Notes: generated by a model not told the origin, from the letters alone. Positions 16,770 through 26,019 are shown, numbered from the stretch's first letter. The stretch: DNA of 64,000 nt from CAYJGJ01 sp964367585 (GCA_964367585.1 CAYIYH010000001.1:124001-188000); one strand, 5' to 3'. Translations and numbers: made by a program.

Positions 16770-19724
16770 TTATAATAACTTTATACTATACTGCTTTTCC
16801 TCTATAAGCAATGCTTTAAAATCTTCCACATCCATAGGTTTGGCAAAATAATATCCTTGTGCATAGTCACATCCGATGCTTTGTAGCCATAATGCTTGTG
16901 GGGCGGTTTCTACGCCTTCTGCAACTACTTTCATATTAAGGTGTTTCGCCATATTGATGACATCCGTAACTACAATAGTGCTATTTCCTCCTTGGTCTTT
17001 AAGGTCGAAAAACGACTTATCAAGCTTTAATATGTCCGCTTCGATAGACGACAATCTATTAAGCGAAGATACTCCCGCACCGAAGTCGTCAATAGATATT
17101 GCAAATCCGAGATTTTTGAATTGCTTAATAGTTGAAAGAAACTGCTCTGTATTTGCTTCAACTGCACTTTCGGTGATTTCAAGCTCTATCATATCTTTGG
17201 TGATATTATATAATGATAAAATATCCGATACACGGTGTACGATATTCTTAGAAAGCACTGTGTGTGTTGATAGGTTTACCGAAATACACGGTATACGCAT
17301 ATTATGGCAATTAAACTTTATGCATTTGCAAACTTCTTCCAACACAAACAAATCTAAATATGAAATAAATCCGTTTTCTTCAAAAACAGGAATAAATTCG
17401 TCGGGATATATTCTTTCTCCAAGCCTTGGTGTCCAACGCACAAGTGCTTCCGCCCCACCAATAGTTAATGTATTAAAGTCAATCTTAGGTTGATACTCAA
17501 CGACAAATTCATGATCATTGAGCGCCTGCTCCATTCTAAACGTGACATTAATTCTATTTTCGTACTTCTTACGCATAGTATCATCAAAGGTAATAAAAGT
17601 AGTTTTGTGTTGGGACTTGCCCTCCAGCCTCGCATTGTCAGCGTATCCCATAAGTGCTGTTATTTTTGCCTTAATATCATCAATAATCACACTACCGAAA
17701 GAGAGCGATACGTTATACTTATCATTCATGTTATCCTCAATGGCAGGTAAAATATCAGTTTGATATATCTGACGCATTGTATCTCTCTCGTTAATACGCC
17801 GTAATAATAAAAATTGATCTGCCATTCTTCTGCATATAATAGTGTCTGTTCCCTCAAATGCTTTCTTTAATGCGTTCGCTATCGCTATGATAACAGTTGT
17901 ACCTCTTTCAGCGCTAAAGTGTGTGTTAATTGTCTTAAACATATCAATATCGAAGGAAATCATCTCATATTCACCAGGTTGTGATTTCTTAATCTTCTCT
18001 TCCGCAGTCACTCTAAACTTATTTATTGTCATTAAACCAGTCATAGGGTCTGTGTTATACGATTGGAGTAGGGCTTCTTTCTTTTCGATTTGTCCCTTAT
18101 AATAAAGTGAAATAAATCCCGTGATAGTGATGAAAAGAGCTAACATAACATAATACCAATTAGCCTTGAAAAATTCCCAAAAACCAGTCTCTGGGGCAGG
18201 TAAAGCTTCGTTGGAATTAGTTTCAATTATTGATGTATACATTAACTCTGAAAAACGGTCTATCACCACATTGAATATCGGGATATATTCGCCAGCAATA
18301 TCTTGGTTTACAAAAAGCCGCATTGGGGCAACAGTATCCGTGTGTACCGTGGACATATTCATACCATCGAAGTATATTTCAGTATATGTAACTGCACTTT
18401 GTGTGCAAAAAATCATATCTACATTCCCGGCGGCTAAAGCATCGAGCAAATTGTGCCAATCGGTGTGAAAAACAAAATCAACTTCCGAATTAACTGCAAG
18501 AAATGCGTCAAAATCAATAGTCTGGTATGGGAGCGTTCCGATTTTAGGCGACTTTTCTATTATTTCCTGTAGTGCAGTTGTATCTAGTTGTTCGTTATTT
18601 ATTATTGCATACATTGGAATTTCATGAAATGTTTCTGTTGGAACATAACTGTCATACTCGTGGTTGCCGCTACCATACAAGGTAAGTAATATATCATAAT
18701 CTTCATATAATTCTTGTGGGTCATCAAGGCTGTAAGGGTGATAATTTACGTCAAATCTGTACTGCTCAGCATACATATTTAATATGTCCACCATGGCACC
18801 ATCAGGTTGCCCTTGTTCATTGGTATATGAAATTGGTGAGAAACCCGTTACGTAACCGACTTCAAGTGGTCTTTGCCTTAACACGTCAATCTCTCCTTGT
18901 GTAAGTCCACGATGAGTTACTTCAATATTTTCCGAAAGATATTTTTCCTCAAGTTCCATGAAAATATTGCCCTCTGTATAGATAATATCCAAGAAATAAG
19001 CATCTATAACTTCCATAATTTCAGCATTTTCAAAACTAGAGATTAAATACAGATTGTGAACACCAAGATTTAATATATTGTTCAAATCGTTTGATGTTGG
19101 GTCTTCGGAGTAAGCTATATATAAATCCGCTTGTTGTTCCATATATGTTTCGGTTTCACCGTAGATGTATTCGACAGAAATGTTATTGAGTTCACAAAAG
19201 GCATTAAGATTTTCAACACCGATGTTTTCATCATAAACAGCTACGGTTTTGCCATTTATAGCGTTAACATCTGCATATGTAATACTCATATCCTCGGACA
19301 TAAGCGCAATATATGTTTTGCTATACGGATTTTCGGAATAAAGAACCTTTTCGCTTCTTTCATCATTTTTAGTGTTAAAACCGCCTACATCAACATAGCC
19401 ACTTTGTACAGACTCAATCATGCTGTCGGCAATTGGTACAAATTCAAATTCTAAACCACTATATTCAGAGATTTTTTCAAATATTTCATAGCCGTAACCT
19501 TTATTATTAAGACTGTCAATGTCAACAATCATATCATCAAAAGTTGAATAATATCCTACTCTTATCGGCTCACTAAAATCCAAAATGACATCATTAAAAT
19601 ATGTGCTTTCGTTTTCTCCAAGCGCTGTATAGGTATCTACTGTAGTGACTAACGACATAATCGACAAGAATGCAGTTAAGGTAGAAATTGCGATTACTTT
19701 ACTTATAACTTTTTTCATCTTCAT
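16770..19724 (-). CDS. Dual SBP-sensor GGDEF/EAL cyclic-di-GMP phosphodiesterase
   Basis: 984 residues. A signal/anchor helix (8-30) precedes two tandem extracellular solute-binding-protein family 3 folds (about 50-270 and 285-500), one membrane helix near 515-540, a GGDEF fold (about 550-715) and an EAL domain (about 725-975). The GGDEF motif is replaced by RRMADQF, so cyclase activity is unlikely. The EAL domain keeps EALVRW, the ITESAVE glutamate, DDFGAGVSS and AEGVET, so phosphodiesterase activity on cyclic-di-GMP is expected. The paired outer domains suggest control by an amino acid or similar small ligand. The start follows GAGGGGTG; the gene ends at a strong terminator and is monocistronic. 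Confidence 0.92.
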   Translation of the reverse strand: MKMKKVISKVIAISTLTAFLSIMSLVTTVDTYTALGENESTYFNDVILDFSEPIRVGYYSTFDDMIVDIDSLNNKGYGYEIFEKISEYSGLEFEFVPIADSMIESVQSGYVDVGGFNTKNDERSEKVLYSENPYSKTYIALMSEDMSITYADVNAINGKTVAVYDENIGVENLNAFCELNNISVEYIYGETETYMEQQADLYIAYSEDPTSNDLNNILNLGVHNLYLISSFENAEIMEVIDAYFLDIIYTEGNIFMELEEKYLSENIEVTHRGLTQGEIDVLRQRPLEVGYVTGFSPISYTNEQGQPDGAMVDILNMYAEQYRFDVNYHPYSLDDPQELYEDYDILLTLYGSGNHEYDSYVPTETFHEIPMYAIINNEQLDTTALQEIIEKSPKIGTLPYQTIDFDAFLAVNSEVDFVFHTDWHNLLDALAAGNVDMIFCTQSAVTYTEIYFDGMNMSTVHTDTVAPMRLFVNQDIAGEYIPIFNVVIDRFSELMYTSIIETNSNEALPAPETGFWEFFKANWYYVMLALFITITGFISLYYKGQIEKKEALLQSYNTDPMTGLMTINKFRVTAEEKIKKSQPGEYEMISFDIDMFKTINTHFSAERGTTVIIAIANALKKAFEGTDTIICRRMADQFLLLRRINERDTMRQIYQTDILPAIEDNMNDKYNVSLSFGSVIIDDIKAKITALMGYADNARLEGKSQHKTTFITFDDTMRKKYENRINVTFRMEQALNDHEFVVEYQPKIDFNTLTIGGAEALVRWTPRLGERIYPDEFIPVFEENGFISYLDLFVLEEVCKCIKFNCHNMRIPCISVNLSTHTVLSKNIVHRVSDILSLYNITKDMIELEITESAVEANTEQFLSTIKQFKNLGFAISIDDFGAGVSSLNRLSSIEADILKLDKSFFDLKDQGGNSTIVVTDVINMAKHLNMKVVAEGVETAPQALWLQSIGCDYAQGYYFAKPMDVEDFKALLIEEKQYSIKLL

Positions 19725-19915
19725 AGATTACACCCCTCTTACAAATAAGTTTAGTTTGTGAAACATTAACAAACTAACTAATAGAAATGATTAATAAAAC
19801 TAGAAGTTGAATCGCCAAGAATAAATTAAACTCTCTCATATATTATTTTATCACTTTTTATCAAGAAGTCAATAAAATAAACATTACAATAAATTCAGGG
19901 AGGAAGTTTCTTTGT

Positions 19916-19946
19916 AAAAAAAAGAACTGTTGAACATCAACAGTTC
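19916..19946 (-). terminator. Terminator after the structured RNA
   Basis: AGAACTGTTGA and TCAACAGTTCT form an 11-base-pair stem with a three-base loop (19923-19947). On the minus strand it is followed by eight T residues. It closes the structured non-coding segment at 19950-20095. Confidence 0.88.
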
Positions 19947-19947
19947 T

Positions 19948-20096
19948 CTTTTAATGTGGCTGTAGCAACCTATTTGGAAGCTCTACCTCCGCGAAAAAAA
20001 TCACGCCCTAGGGATTTCCTAGAGCGCAAAATTGTGTCCAGCGTCACGCTGGTGGAAAGGTTTCACCGTTTAGAACCCCTACCATTTATAAAATTA
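19948..20096 (-). ncRNA. Structured non-coding RNA, possibly raiA-RNA family
   Basis: The gap between the BspA-like gene and the GGDEF/EAL gene holds a G/C-richer stretch with several hairpins read on the minus strand: GGTG...CACC around AAACCTTTC, CCAGCG-TGA-CGCTGG, CGCTCTAGG with CCTAGGGCG, and GGTTGCTACAGCC near the end, followed directly by an intrinsic terminator. There is no open frame. This order of short GC stems joined by A-rich conserved-looking joints, plus a terminator, is that of an independent RNA. From memory it resembles the raiA RNA of Firmicutes; 6S RNA is the alternative. Boundaries are approximate. It may be made from the end of the BspA-like transcript or from its own promoter. 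Confidence 0.6.
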
Positions 20097-20108
20097 AAAA
20101 CTAAGCTA

Positions 20109-21377
20109 TTACTTATTTTTTTTAACCCTAAAGAAGATTAATGCACCGCCAATACAGGCAATTATCAAAATGGCAATAACTATTACCATTAAATTTCCTG
20201 ATTGTCCTTCATCTTGCTCTTGCACAGTATCGATTGCCTCGGAGCTTGATGTAGGTGCTTCTGTCTGTGGCGTATCTTCAATTCCAGAATTTACCTCCTG
20301 CTCCTCTTCTGAAAAAGCACTATAAGTTCCGCTTACATTGTTTGTTCTTTCTGGCGGATCGAAAACATCGACAGGTGGGGTAGTAATATACGACGCTGCA
20401 TTGCCCGATGCAATAAGCGCTTGAACCGAGGCGCTGTTTTCCCAAGTCGGGTTTCCAGCAGGGAACAACAGTTTAACATATGTCTTGTTGTTTATAGCCA
20501 TATCATAGAAACTGCTGTTAAAATTCCGGGCAAATTTAATAGTCTTGGTTTTGGGTGAAACTGAAGGATCCTCAAAAGCCTTCTCATCAATTTCGGTAAC
20601 ATTAGGAGGTATCGTCAGTTGTGTTAAGCTGGATGTATTATTAAAAGCTAAATAATCAATCGTGGTAAGAGTGTCCGGCAGTTTAACAGAGCTTAAAGTT
20701 GTACAACCATCAAAGTTCTGGCTATGTAATGTTGTGATATTTGTGTTGCTAAGATCTATCGATTGAAGATTAGTACAACCTTGAAACGTACTACTATTTA
20801 TATCTGTTAGATTTGTCGCTTGGCTTAAATCAACTGTTGTAACGCTACTTCCGAAAAAAGCATTGCTACCTATCACTTCAACAGAGCTTGGAACGATCAC
20901 TGTTGTTAACGATGTCCAATTCTCAAACGCACCGTGTGAGATTTCGGTTATCACATCGGGGAATGTGCCTGTGACAGTATTGCCACTTGAATCTAATATC
21001 ACTGATCGTTTAAACATGTTATACATTTCATTAATATCGAACGTACCCGAATAGGCAAAGAACGAATCTGGATTAAGTGGGTCTGGGACAGTATATGTCG
21101 TTCTAAGGCAAGACTGAAATTGCGTGCCACTTCCACTTGGCCCGATACTGTATTGCCCAGCACCCAAAACCACATTAGCTCCATCAATTCTGATCTGCAT
21201 ATAAACTGGTATTGTTTTTGAATTATCCATAGGATCGTTCGTCGACATAACTTGTACACTATAAAGACCATCTGGTACCGACGTCGTCGCTTCTACTGCT
21301 GGAGATAACGAGAAAACCGCCGCAAATAGCACAAAGGCAGATAAAATCACCCATTTTGTTTTTGTTAAAATATTCAA
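20109..21377 (-). CDS. BspA-type leucine-rich repeat surface protein
   Basis: 422 residues from a TTG start that has GGAGG eight bases upstream; the longer frame to 21392 overlaps that site. A signal peptide covers about 1-32 (VILSAFVLFAAVFSLSPAVEA). Residues 40-110 are a beta-rich domain of unknown type; about 120-290 are LRR_5 repeats of the BspA kind (ITEISHGAFENW, IDLSNTNITTL, IPPNVTEIDEKAFED). A Glu/Ser/Thr-rich stalk precedes a C-terminal membrane helix and KKNK tail, with no LPxTG motif, so it is membrane-anchored and displayed outside. Such proteins often mediate adhesion or protein binding. TTGAAC and TATATT promoter boxes lie about 61-89 bases upstream. Confidence 0.85.
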   Translation of the reverse strand: MNILTKTKWVILSAFVLFAAVFSLSPAVEATTSVPDGLYSVQVMSTNDPMDNSKTIPVYMQIRIDGANVVLGAGQYSIGPSGSGTQFQSCLRTTYTVPDPLNPDSFFAYSGTFDINEMYNMFKRSVILDSSGNTVTGTFPDVITEISHGAFENWTSLTTVIVPSSVEVIGSNAFFGSSVTTVDLSQATNLTDINSSTFQGCTNLQSIDLSNTNITTLHSQNFDGCTTLSSVKLPDTLTTIDYLAFNNTSSLTQLTIPPNVTEIDEKAFEDPSVSPKTKTIKFARNFNSSFYDMAINNKTYVKLLFPAGNPTWENSASVQALIASGNAASYITTPPVDVFDPPERTNNVSGTYSAFSEEEQEVNSGIEDTPQTEAPTSSSEAIDTVQEQDEGQSGNLMVIVIAILIIACIGGALIFFRVKKNK

Positions 21378-21437
21378 AATAAAAACCTCCAACCACTAGA
21401 TGAACAACAATTCTTTTATTTATAATAACTGTCAAAA

Positions 21438-21466
21438 AATATATCATGTTTTATATTAAAGTTCAA
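21438..21466 (-). promoter_or_regulatory. Promoter of the BspA-like gene
   Basis: On the minus strand -35 TTGAAC (21461-21466) and -10 TATATT (21438-21443) are 17 bases apart. Confidence 0.6.
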
Positions 21467-21610
21467 GTATTAAAAAGAGCAGGGGCGGCAAACTTGTTGA
21501 TTAACTCCCCCCCGATTTCTCGGTTTTCTTCAAGGTTAGCTTTTTTAACGCCGTTGCTTGTAAATACCAGTCGAAAAAGCTTTCATAACTTTAATGTACA
21601 TGGGAATAAT

Positions 21611-21650
21611 AAAAAAAGACGCTGAACCCAAACTAATTAGGTTCAGCGTC
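21611..21650 (-). terminator. tmRNA terminator
   Basis: GACGCTGAACC and GGTTCAGCGTC form an 11-base-pair stem (21618-21650), followed on the minus strand by seven T residues, right after the tmRNA 3' end. Confidence 0.92.
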
Positions 21651-21654
21651 ACAC

Positions 21655-22008
21655 TGGTGGAGATGAGGAGAGTCGAACTCCTGTCCAAAAGCATTTTCAC
21701 AGCATTTTCTACGAGTGTAGCTAATATTTTGGTGTTTCGTTTTTTCAATCCCCTATTAGCAGGGTAGAGAATCCACTATCTCGTTGCTCCTCTAGGATAC
21801 CGAGAACTCTCCTAGAGTTTTTCCGTATAGTCGATGCCCGGGTTTCAGCCTACGGAGAAACTGAATCGGACACGCAGCTGACTAAGCAGCTAATGCGAAG
21901 TTTGTTCTATTTTTAGCGTTTATATTTAACGTGCTCTTTTTACGTAGCTGAGCAATCTACGACTCGCTTATATTGCTTCCACACCCCTGTCGAAACCGGT
22001 ACACCCCC
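21655..22008 (-). ncRNA. ssrA: Transfer-messenger RNA (tmRNA), one-piece
   Basis: The 354-base RNA starts GGGGGTG and ends CATCTCC-ACCA, which pair as the seven-base acceptor stem with two G-U pairs; the T arm AGGAG-TTCGACT-CTCCT is intact and CCA is encoded. The internal frame resumes at GCT and reads AKNRTNFALAA before TAG, a proteolysis tag ending in the expected ALAA. Pseudoknot-forming segments lie between the frame and the 3' end. It rescues stalled ribosomes with SmpB, whose gene is not in the window. A consensus promoter precedes it and an intrinsic terminator follows. Confidence 0.97.
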
Positions 22009-22019
22009 TTGACAATATT

Positions 22020-22048
22020 ATTATACTAAATATTTTTCATTTTATCAA
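22020..22048 (-). promoter_or_regulatory. Promoter of ssrA
   Basis: On the minus strand -35 TTGATA (22043-22048) and perfect -10 TATAAT (22020-22025) are 17 bases apart, 12 bases before the mature 5' end. Confidence 0.9.
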
Positions 22049-22055
22049 ATATTTT

Positions 22056-22556
22056 TTATTTGAGCATATCACTTTTAATTCGCCCGCTTTTTATATTGTG
22101 CTCGATTAACTTAATGAGTGGCATTCCAAGTCCATAACATGCTATCAGTTGACCAAGCCCAACCCAAGCCATACATAATAGTAAAGAATATTCTACTCCG
22201 TAATAATAAAACAGCAATGCCCCCACTACTACAGCATTTACAATCACCGGTGGCAATGGAACAAGCCATTTGTTATTTTTCAACTTATGACTCAAAAATG
22301 CCGCCGCCAGAGTAGCTAAACTGCCAAACACAGCGTCTACAATCCCAGCCGGACTTAACAAATTCGCAACAAAACATCCCAAAAATAATCCAGGGAGTGC
22401 TGCTTTTGTAAACATCGGTAGTATTGTGAGTGCTTCTGCAATTCTAACTTGCAACACACCATAGCTGAATGCAGGTGCCACAAACATAGTAAGCAATGCA
22501 TATATTGCCGCAATTATTGCGGCATAGGTAATATTTTTTGTTCTCATTCTTCTCAT
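22056..22556 (-). CDS. queT: QueT-type ECF substrate-binding membrane protein
   Basis: 166 residues, mostly hydrophobic, with the QueT/DUF988 pattern: a basic N-terminus, AAIYALLTMFVAPAFSYG, then QVRIAEALTILP and LPGLFLGCFVANLLSP. It is the S component that would capture a queuosine precursor (preQ0/preQ1 or queuine) and use the shared ECF energising module. The ecfA1-ecfA2-ecfT genes lie upstream in the same operon, supporting this. The ATG at 22556 overlaps the end of the preceding gene by nearly zero (one base gap after TAG); a TTG at 22565 is a less likely start. No preQ1 riboswitch was recognised. Confidence 0.9.
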   Translation of the reverse strand: MRRMRTKNITYAAIIAAIYALLTMFVAPAFSYGVLQVRIAEALTILPMFTKAALPGLFLGCFVANLLSPAGIVDAVFGSLATLAAAFLSHKLKNNKWLVPLPPVIVNAVVVGALLFYYYGVEYSLLLCMAWVGLGQLIACYGLGMPLIKLIEHNIKSGRIKSDMLK

Positions 22557-22557
22557 T

Positions 22558-23424
22558 CTACTCAATCTTTTCAGCTTTTACCTTAAACGGCTTTACAGCT
22601 TTTATCCTTGAATGTACTTTTGCTGAATTGCTTGCGACAAAGTCAAAATTGAAAATGTATTTTACTATCATATTTAATACAATATAAACAGCAATCGGTA
22701 TGATACAGCTTGTAATAATTAATACTGCAATTGTTTCTATTGTCTTACTCAACACATTTTTTGCTTTATCTAATGTATCTGTAAACGTCCCAGATACTGC
22801 ATTTGTAAAATCATCTTTTGTATTCTCAACCCATCCCCAAGGATCTTCCCAGAAATCACTGTTTTCATTATTTTCATTGGCTTTCTTACCTTCATTCTCA
22901 GAATTATCAATAATACCACCTATATTATTTATTTCTTCTATTCTTTGCTCTGTTGATTCATCATAGATATCCTCTATGAGTTTCGAAGCAAATATACTAG
23001 TAGGAATGACTAGCGCTAAGATTACTCCCATTGCTATCCCCTTGTAAGCCAATCTTCTGTATTTTTTCAAAAAAACTCCAACTAAAGATGATACTGGAAT
23101 AATTATATAGTAAGATAAATACCCCAGTAAAATTAATAAATATTTTTCTAAATAAAGTCCGCATAAAATAATTGCAAAATAGATATCCATTTCGACCAGC
23201 TGATTGGCAATAGGCATGCCGCCATCCCCTGGAATTGCAGATATCGCAAACGATAACAAAGTAACGCTGGAAATCAAACCCATCACAGATTTTATATTCC
23301 CATCGATGTATTCCATATTAGCGGAGTGAAATTCAACATTGTTTGAGATAACTCCAAATGCAATACTTGCCACGGCTAAAACGATAAACACAATAGACAC
23401 TGCCGAAAAGTTGACTTTTTTCAT
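22558..23424 (-). CDS. Unknown membrane protein between ecfT and queT
   Basis: 288 residues. About five hydrophobic helices fill residues 8-30, 47-68, 80-155 (several), then a long acidic, Asn/Glu-rich loop (165-215, including WEDPWGW), and a last helix at 232-258 before a basic tail. Not recognised. It lies 103 bases after ecfT and its stop touches the queT start, so it is likely translated with queT. It may be an accessory to the ECF transporter or simply co-transcribed; nothing in the sequence decides this. Confidence 0.65.
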   Translation of the reverse strand: MKKVNFSAVSIVFIVLAVASIAFGVISNNVEFHSANMEYIDGNIKSVMGLISSVTLLSFAISAIPGDGGMPIANQLVEMDIYFAIILCGLYLEKYLLILLGYLSYYIIIPVSSLVGVFLKKYRRLAYKGIAMGVILALVIPTSIFASKLIEDIYDESTEQRIEEINNIGGIIDNSENEGKKANENNENSDFWEDPWGWVENTKDDFTNAVSGTFTDTLDKAKNVLSKTIETIAVLIITSCIIPIAVYIVLNMIVKYIFNFDFVASNSAKVHSRIKAVKPFKVKAEKIE

Positions 23425-23527
23425 AATTAGTTTTATTCAACCTCATTATGGTCAAATAAATCCCCCCTTCTATTTTTACTTTACTCTATCATTTTGCATA
23501 CTATAAAATTGCATAATACTGTTGTTG

Positions 23528-24328
23528 TCAAATCAAGTAATTCGTGCTTATTATCGCAGCGCCAAATATTATCAATATCACTAATGCTATGAAGTCCCTA
23601 CCACCGAGTTTCATTTCATGGAATCTAGTTCTATTTTTCCCACCTCTGTAACACCGTGACTCCATCGCCATTGCCAAGTCTTGCGCAATTCTAAATGCGC
23701 TCACAAATAATGGAACCAATATAGGTACTAGACTTTTGGCACGCTTCAAAATTCCACCTGTTTCAAAATCCGCACCCCTAGACTTTTGAGCTTTCATGAT
23801 TTTATCCATCTCTTCTAGCAAAGTTGGAATGAACCGAAGTGCAATAGACATCATCATTGCAATCTCATGGCTAGGCACTTTTATATAACTAAGGGGCTTC
23901 AACAATCTTTCTATTCCGTCAGTCAATGTAATCGGTTTAGTACATAACGTAAGTAGCGATGAAGTAATAATCAATAATATTAGCCTTACTAGCATAAAGA
24001 ACGCCATGTATAGGCCCTCTTTTGTTACTTTCAAGAACCCAATTTGCAAGAGGATTTCTCCGTCTATCATAAACATGTTTAGACAAAAAGTTAAAGTCAT
24101 TATAAACAGTATGGGTTTAAGTCCCCTCATTATAAATTTTATTGGAACGGTAGACAGTTTTACTAGTATTGCAAGAACTACAGCGGACACAGCAAATCCA
24201 ACAAAATTCTTCACCATAAAAAATATCAAAATAAATGCTATTGTAGCAACTATTTTTAGTCTAGCATCTAATTTATGTATTGGAGATGTAGAAGGGTAGT
24301 ATTGTCCTAAAGTGATATCTCTAATCAT
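23528..24328 (-). CDS. ecfT: ECF transporter transmembrane subunit EcfT
   Basis: 266 residues with the conserved N-terminus GQYYPSTSPIHKLDARLKI, about five membrane helices and two Arg-containing coupling motifs (QKSRGADFE near 180 and ESRCYRGG near 225) that contact the ATPases. It forms the energy-coupling module with EcfA1 and EcfA2 and serves QueT and probably unlinked S proteins. Its ATG directly follows the ecfA2 stop. Confidence 0.94.
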   Translation of the reverse strand: MIRDITLGQYYPSTSPIHKLDARLKIVATIAFILIFFMVKNFVGFAVSAVVLAILVKLSTVPIKFIMRGLKPILFIMTLTFCLNMFMIDGEILLQIGFLKVTKEGLYMAFFMLVRLILLIITSSLLTLCTKPITLTDGIERLLKPLSYIKVPSHEIAMMMSIALRFIPTLLEEMDKIMKAQKSRGADFETGGILKRAKSLVPILVPLFVSAFRIAQDLAMAMESRCYRGGKNRTRFHEMKLGGRDFIALVILIIFGAAIISTNYLI

Positions 24329-25183
24329 CTATTTCCTCACCAAATACTCGTATATCGCGTCTGTTGCTTCCTCTTCCGAAAGAACATTCGTATTTATATC
24401 AATTCCTTTTTCGCGCAACATATACATCAAGTCCACCGCTGGGGGAACAGATAAGCCAACGCCTTTTAATCTATCTCTTTGTGCAAATACGTTTTGGGGT
24501 GTATCCATCAAAATCTGTTTTCCCGAATCAATCACCATTACTCTGTCTGAAATCTGTGCAATGTCTTTCATGTTGTGCGACACGAATATGGTTATATTTT
24601 TTTCTGCTGCGTGAATTTTTTGAATCATTTCCAGTATATCACTGTGAGATTTTGGGTCTAATCCAGCTGTCGGCTCGTCTAGTATCAACACCTGAGGTTT
24701 CATCGCTATAACTCCAGCAATTGCAACTCTTCTCTTTTGCCCGCCAGACAGCTCAAATGGAGATCTATCCTTTATCGCCTCGTAATCTAAGCCGACAAGT
24801 TCTATTGCAGCTTTGACACGGGCATCTATTTCCTGTTTTTCTAATTTTAAGTTTTTCGGTCCGAATGCTACGTCCAACGCAACTGTTTGTTCGAACAGTT
24901 GGTATTCAGGATACTGAAACACGAGGCCTATCTTTTTTCGAATACTCCTCGCTTGGTCAGTTTTGTCTGTAATCTCTTCTCCACCTACTTTTACACTGCC
25001 AGAAGTAGGTTTCAAAAGACCGTCTAATATTTGCAAGAGCGTAGATTTTCCGGATCCCGTGTGACCGATTATTCCAATTAACTCATTATCATATATATCG
25101 AAGCTGATATTTTGGAGCGCCTCTGTTTCAAAAGGCAGCCCTTTTGAATATACGTGTGAAAGGTTTCTTACTTGTATTGCCAT
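24329..25183 (-). CDS. ecfA2: ECF transporter ATPase EcfA2
   Basis: 284 residues. Walker A GHTGSGKST, Q-loop FQYPEYQLF, signature LSGGQKRR, Walker B VLILDEPTAGLD and switch His in FVSHNM are intact. The Q-loop with PEYQLFE and the position second in the operon mark it as the A2-type subunit. Its start overlaps the end of ecfA1 by 16 bases, implying coupled translation. Confidence 0.94.
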   Translation of the reverse strand: MAIQVRNLSHVYSKGLPFETEALQNISFDIYDNELIGIIGHTGSGKSTLLQILDGLLKPTSGSVKVGGEEITDKTDQARSIRKKIGLVFQYPEYQLFEQTVALDVAFGPKNLKLEKQEIDARVKAAIELVGLDYEAIKDRSPFELSGGQKRRVAIAGVIAMKPQVLILDEPTAGLDPKSHSDILEMIQKIHAAEKNITIFVSHNMKDIAQISDRVMVIDSGKQILMDTPQNVFAQRDRLKGVGLSVPPAVDLMYMLREKGIDINTNVLSEEEATDAIYEYLVRK

Positions 25184-26019
25184 ATATAATCTATTAATTC
25201 CTCTGTTTTAACTACAAATGGGACATCAATTCCCTTGTTTCTGAGATTGCGTGCTATATTCACCGCGAGTGGCACGTCAAGACTTAGTTTTTTGATAATT
25301 TCATAATTCTCAAAGACTTCTTCAGGCGTCCCTTGTAGTACTATTTTCCCCTCATCGACAACAATTATCCTGTCTGCATCTATTGTTTCTTCCATAAAAT
25401 GTGTAATCAAGACGACAGTAATACCCTCTGCGTGCAATTCTTGTATAATTGCCATTATTTCGTCTCTTCCCTTAGGGTCTAACATCGCTGTCGGTTCATC
25501 AAAGATAATGCAATCAGGCTTCATCGCAACAACCCCGGCTATGGCAATACGCTGTTTTTGACCGCCCGAAAGCAAGTGAGGAGACTTATTTTTGTGCTTT
25601 GTCATATCTACTGACTCGAGGGCAAACTCTACACGTTCTCGTATCTCTTGTCTAGGGAGCCCCAAATTCTCGGGTCCAAAAGCAACGTCATCTTCTACAA
25701 TTGAAGAAACTAGCTGATTGTCGGGGTTTTGAAATACCATTCCGGCTGTTTCCCTAATATCCCAAATAAAATTCTCTTCCTTAGTGTTCATGCCTTTTAT
25801 ATAAACGACTCCTTCCGTGGGAAGAAGTAGTCCATTAAAATTTTTCGCAATCGTAGATTTACCCGATCCGTTTTTTCCTATAATAGCAGTAAAACTTCCC
25901 TTTTGCACATCAAAAGAGACGCCGTCTACAGCTCTTACTGATACTTCGACTTCTTCTTCGTCCCTTACATATTCAAATATGAGATTATCTACTACTATTA
26001 TAGGATTTTCGTTTTTCAT
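25168..26019 (-). CDS. ecfA1: ECF transporter ATPase EcfA1
   Basis: 283 residues from the ATG at 26019; the longer frame begins with TTG/GTG at 26031-26028 without a better ribosome binding site. Walker A GKNGSGKST, Q-loop FQNPDNQLV, signature LSGGQKQR, Walker B CIIFDEPTAMLDPKG and H-loop LITHFM are intact. FQNPDNQLV is characteristic of EcfA1. It starts the operon ecfA1-ecfA2-ecfT-(unknown)-queT. Confidence 0.94.
   Translation of the reverse strand: MKNENPIIVVDNLIFEYVRDEEEVEVSVRAVDGVSFDVQKGSFTAIIGKNGSGKSTIAKNFNGLLLPTEGVVYIKGMNTKEENFIWDIRETAGMVFQNPDNQLVSSIVEDDVAFGPENLGLPRQEIRERVEFALESVDMTKHKNKSPHLLSGGQKQRIAIAGVVAMKPDCIIFDEPTAMLDPKGRDEIMAIIQELHAEGITVVLITHFMEETIDADRIIVVDEGKIVLQGTPEEVFENYEIIKKLSLDVPLAVNIARNLRNKGIDVPFVVKTEELIDYIWQYK

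Noticed and set aside
16876..17493. Plus-strand open frame of about 205 codons opposite the EAL domain
   Set aside because: Antisense shadow of a clearly coding EAL domain; no start signal.
20038..20056. Similarity between the RNA segment near 20040 and the tmRNA 3' end near 21645 (both contain CAGCGTCAC then CTGGTGGA)
   Set aside because: Only about 18 bases and each part belongs to a different stem in its own RNA; chance or convergent GC hairpin sequence is the simpler view.
21545..21748. Minus-strand open frame inside the tmRNA
   Set aside because: Falls in the terminator and 3' part of ssrA; only the short tag frame of the tmRNA is translated.
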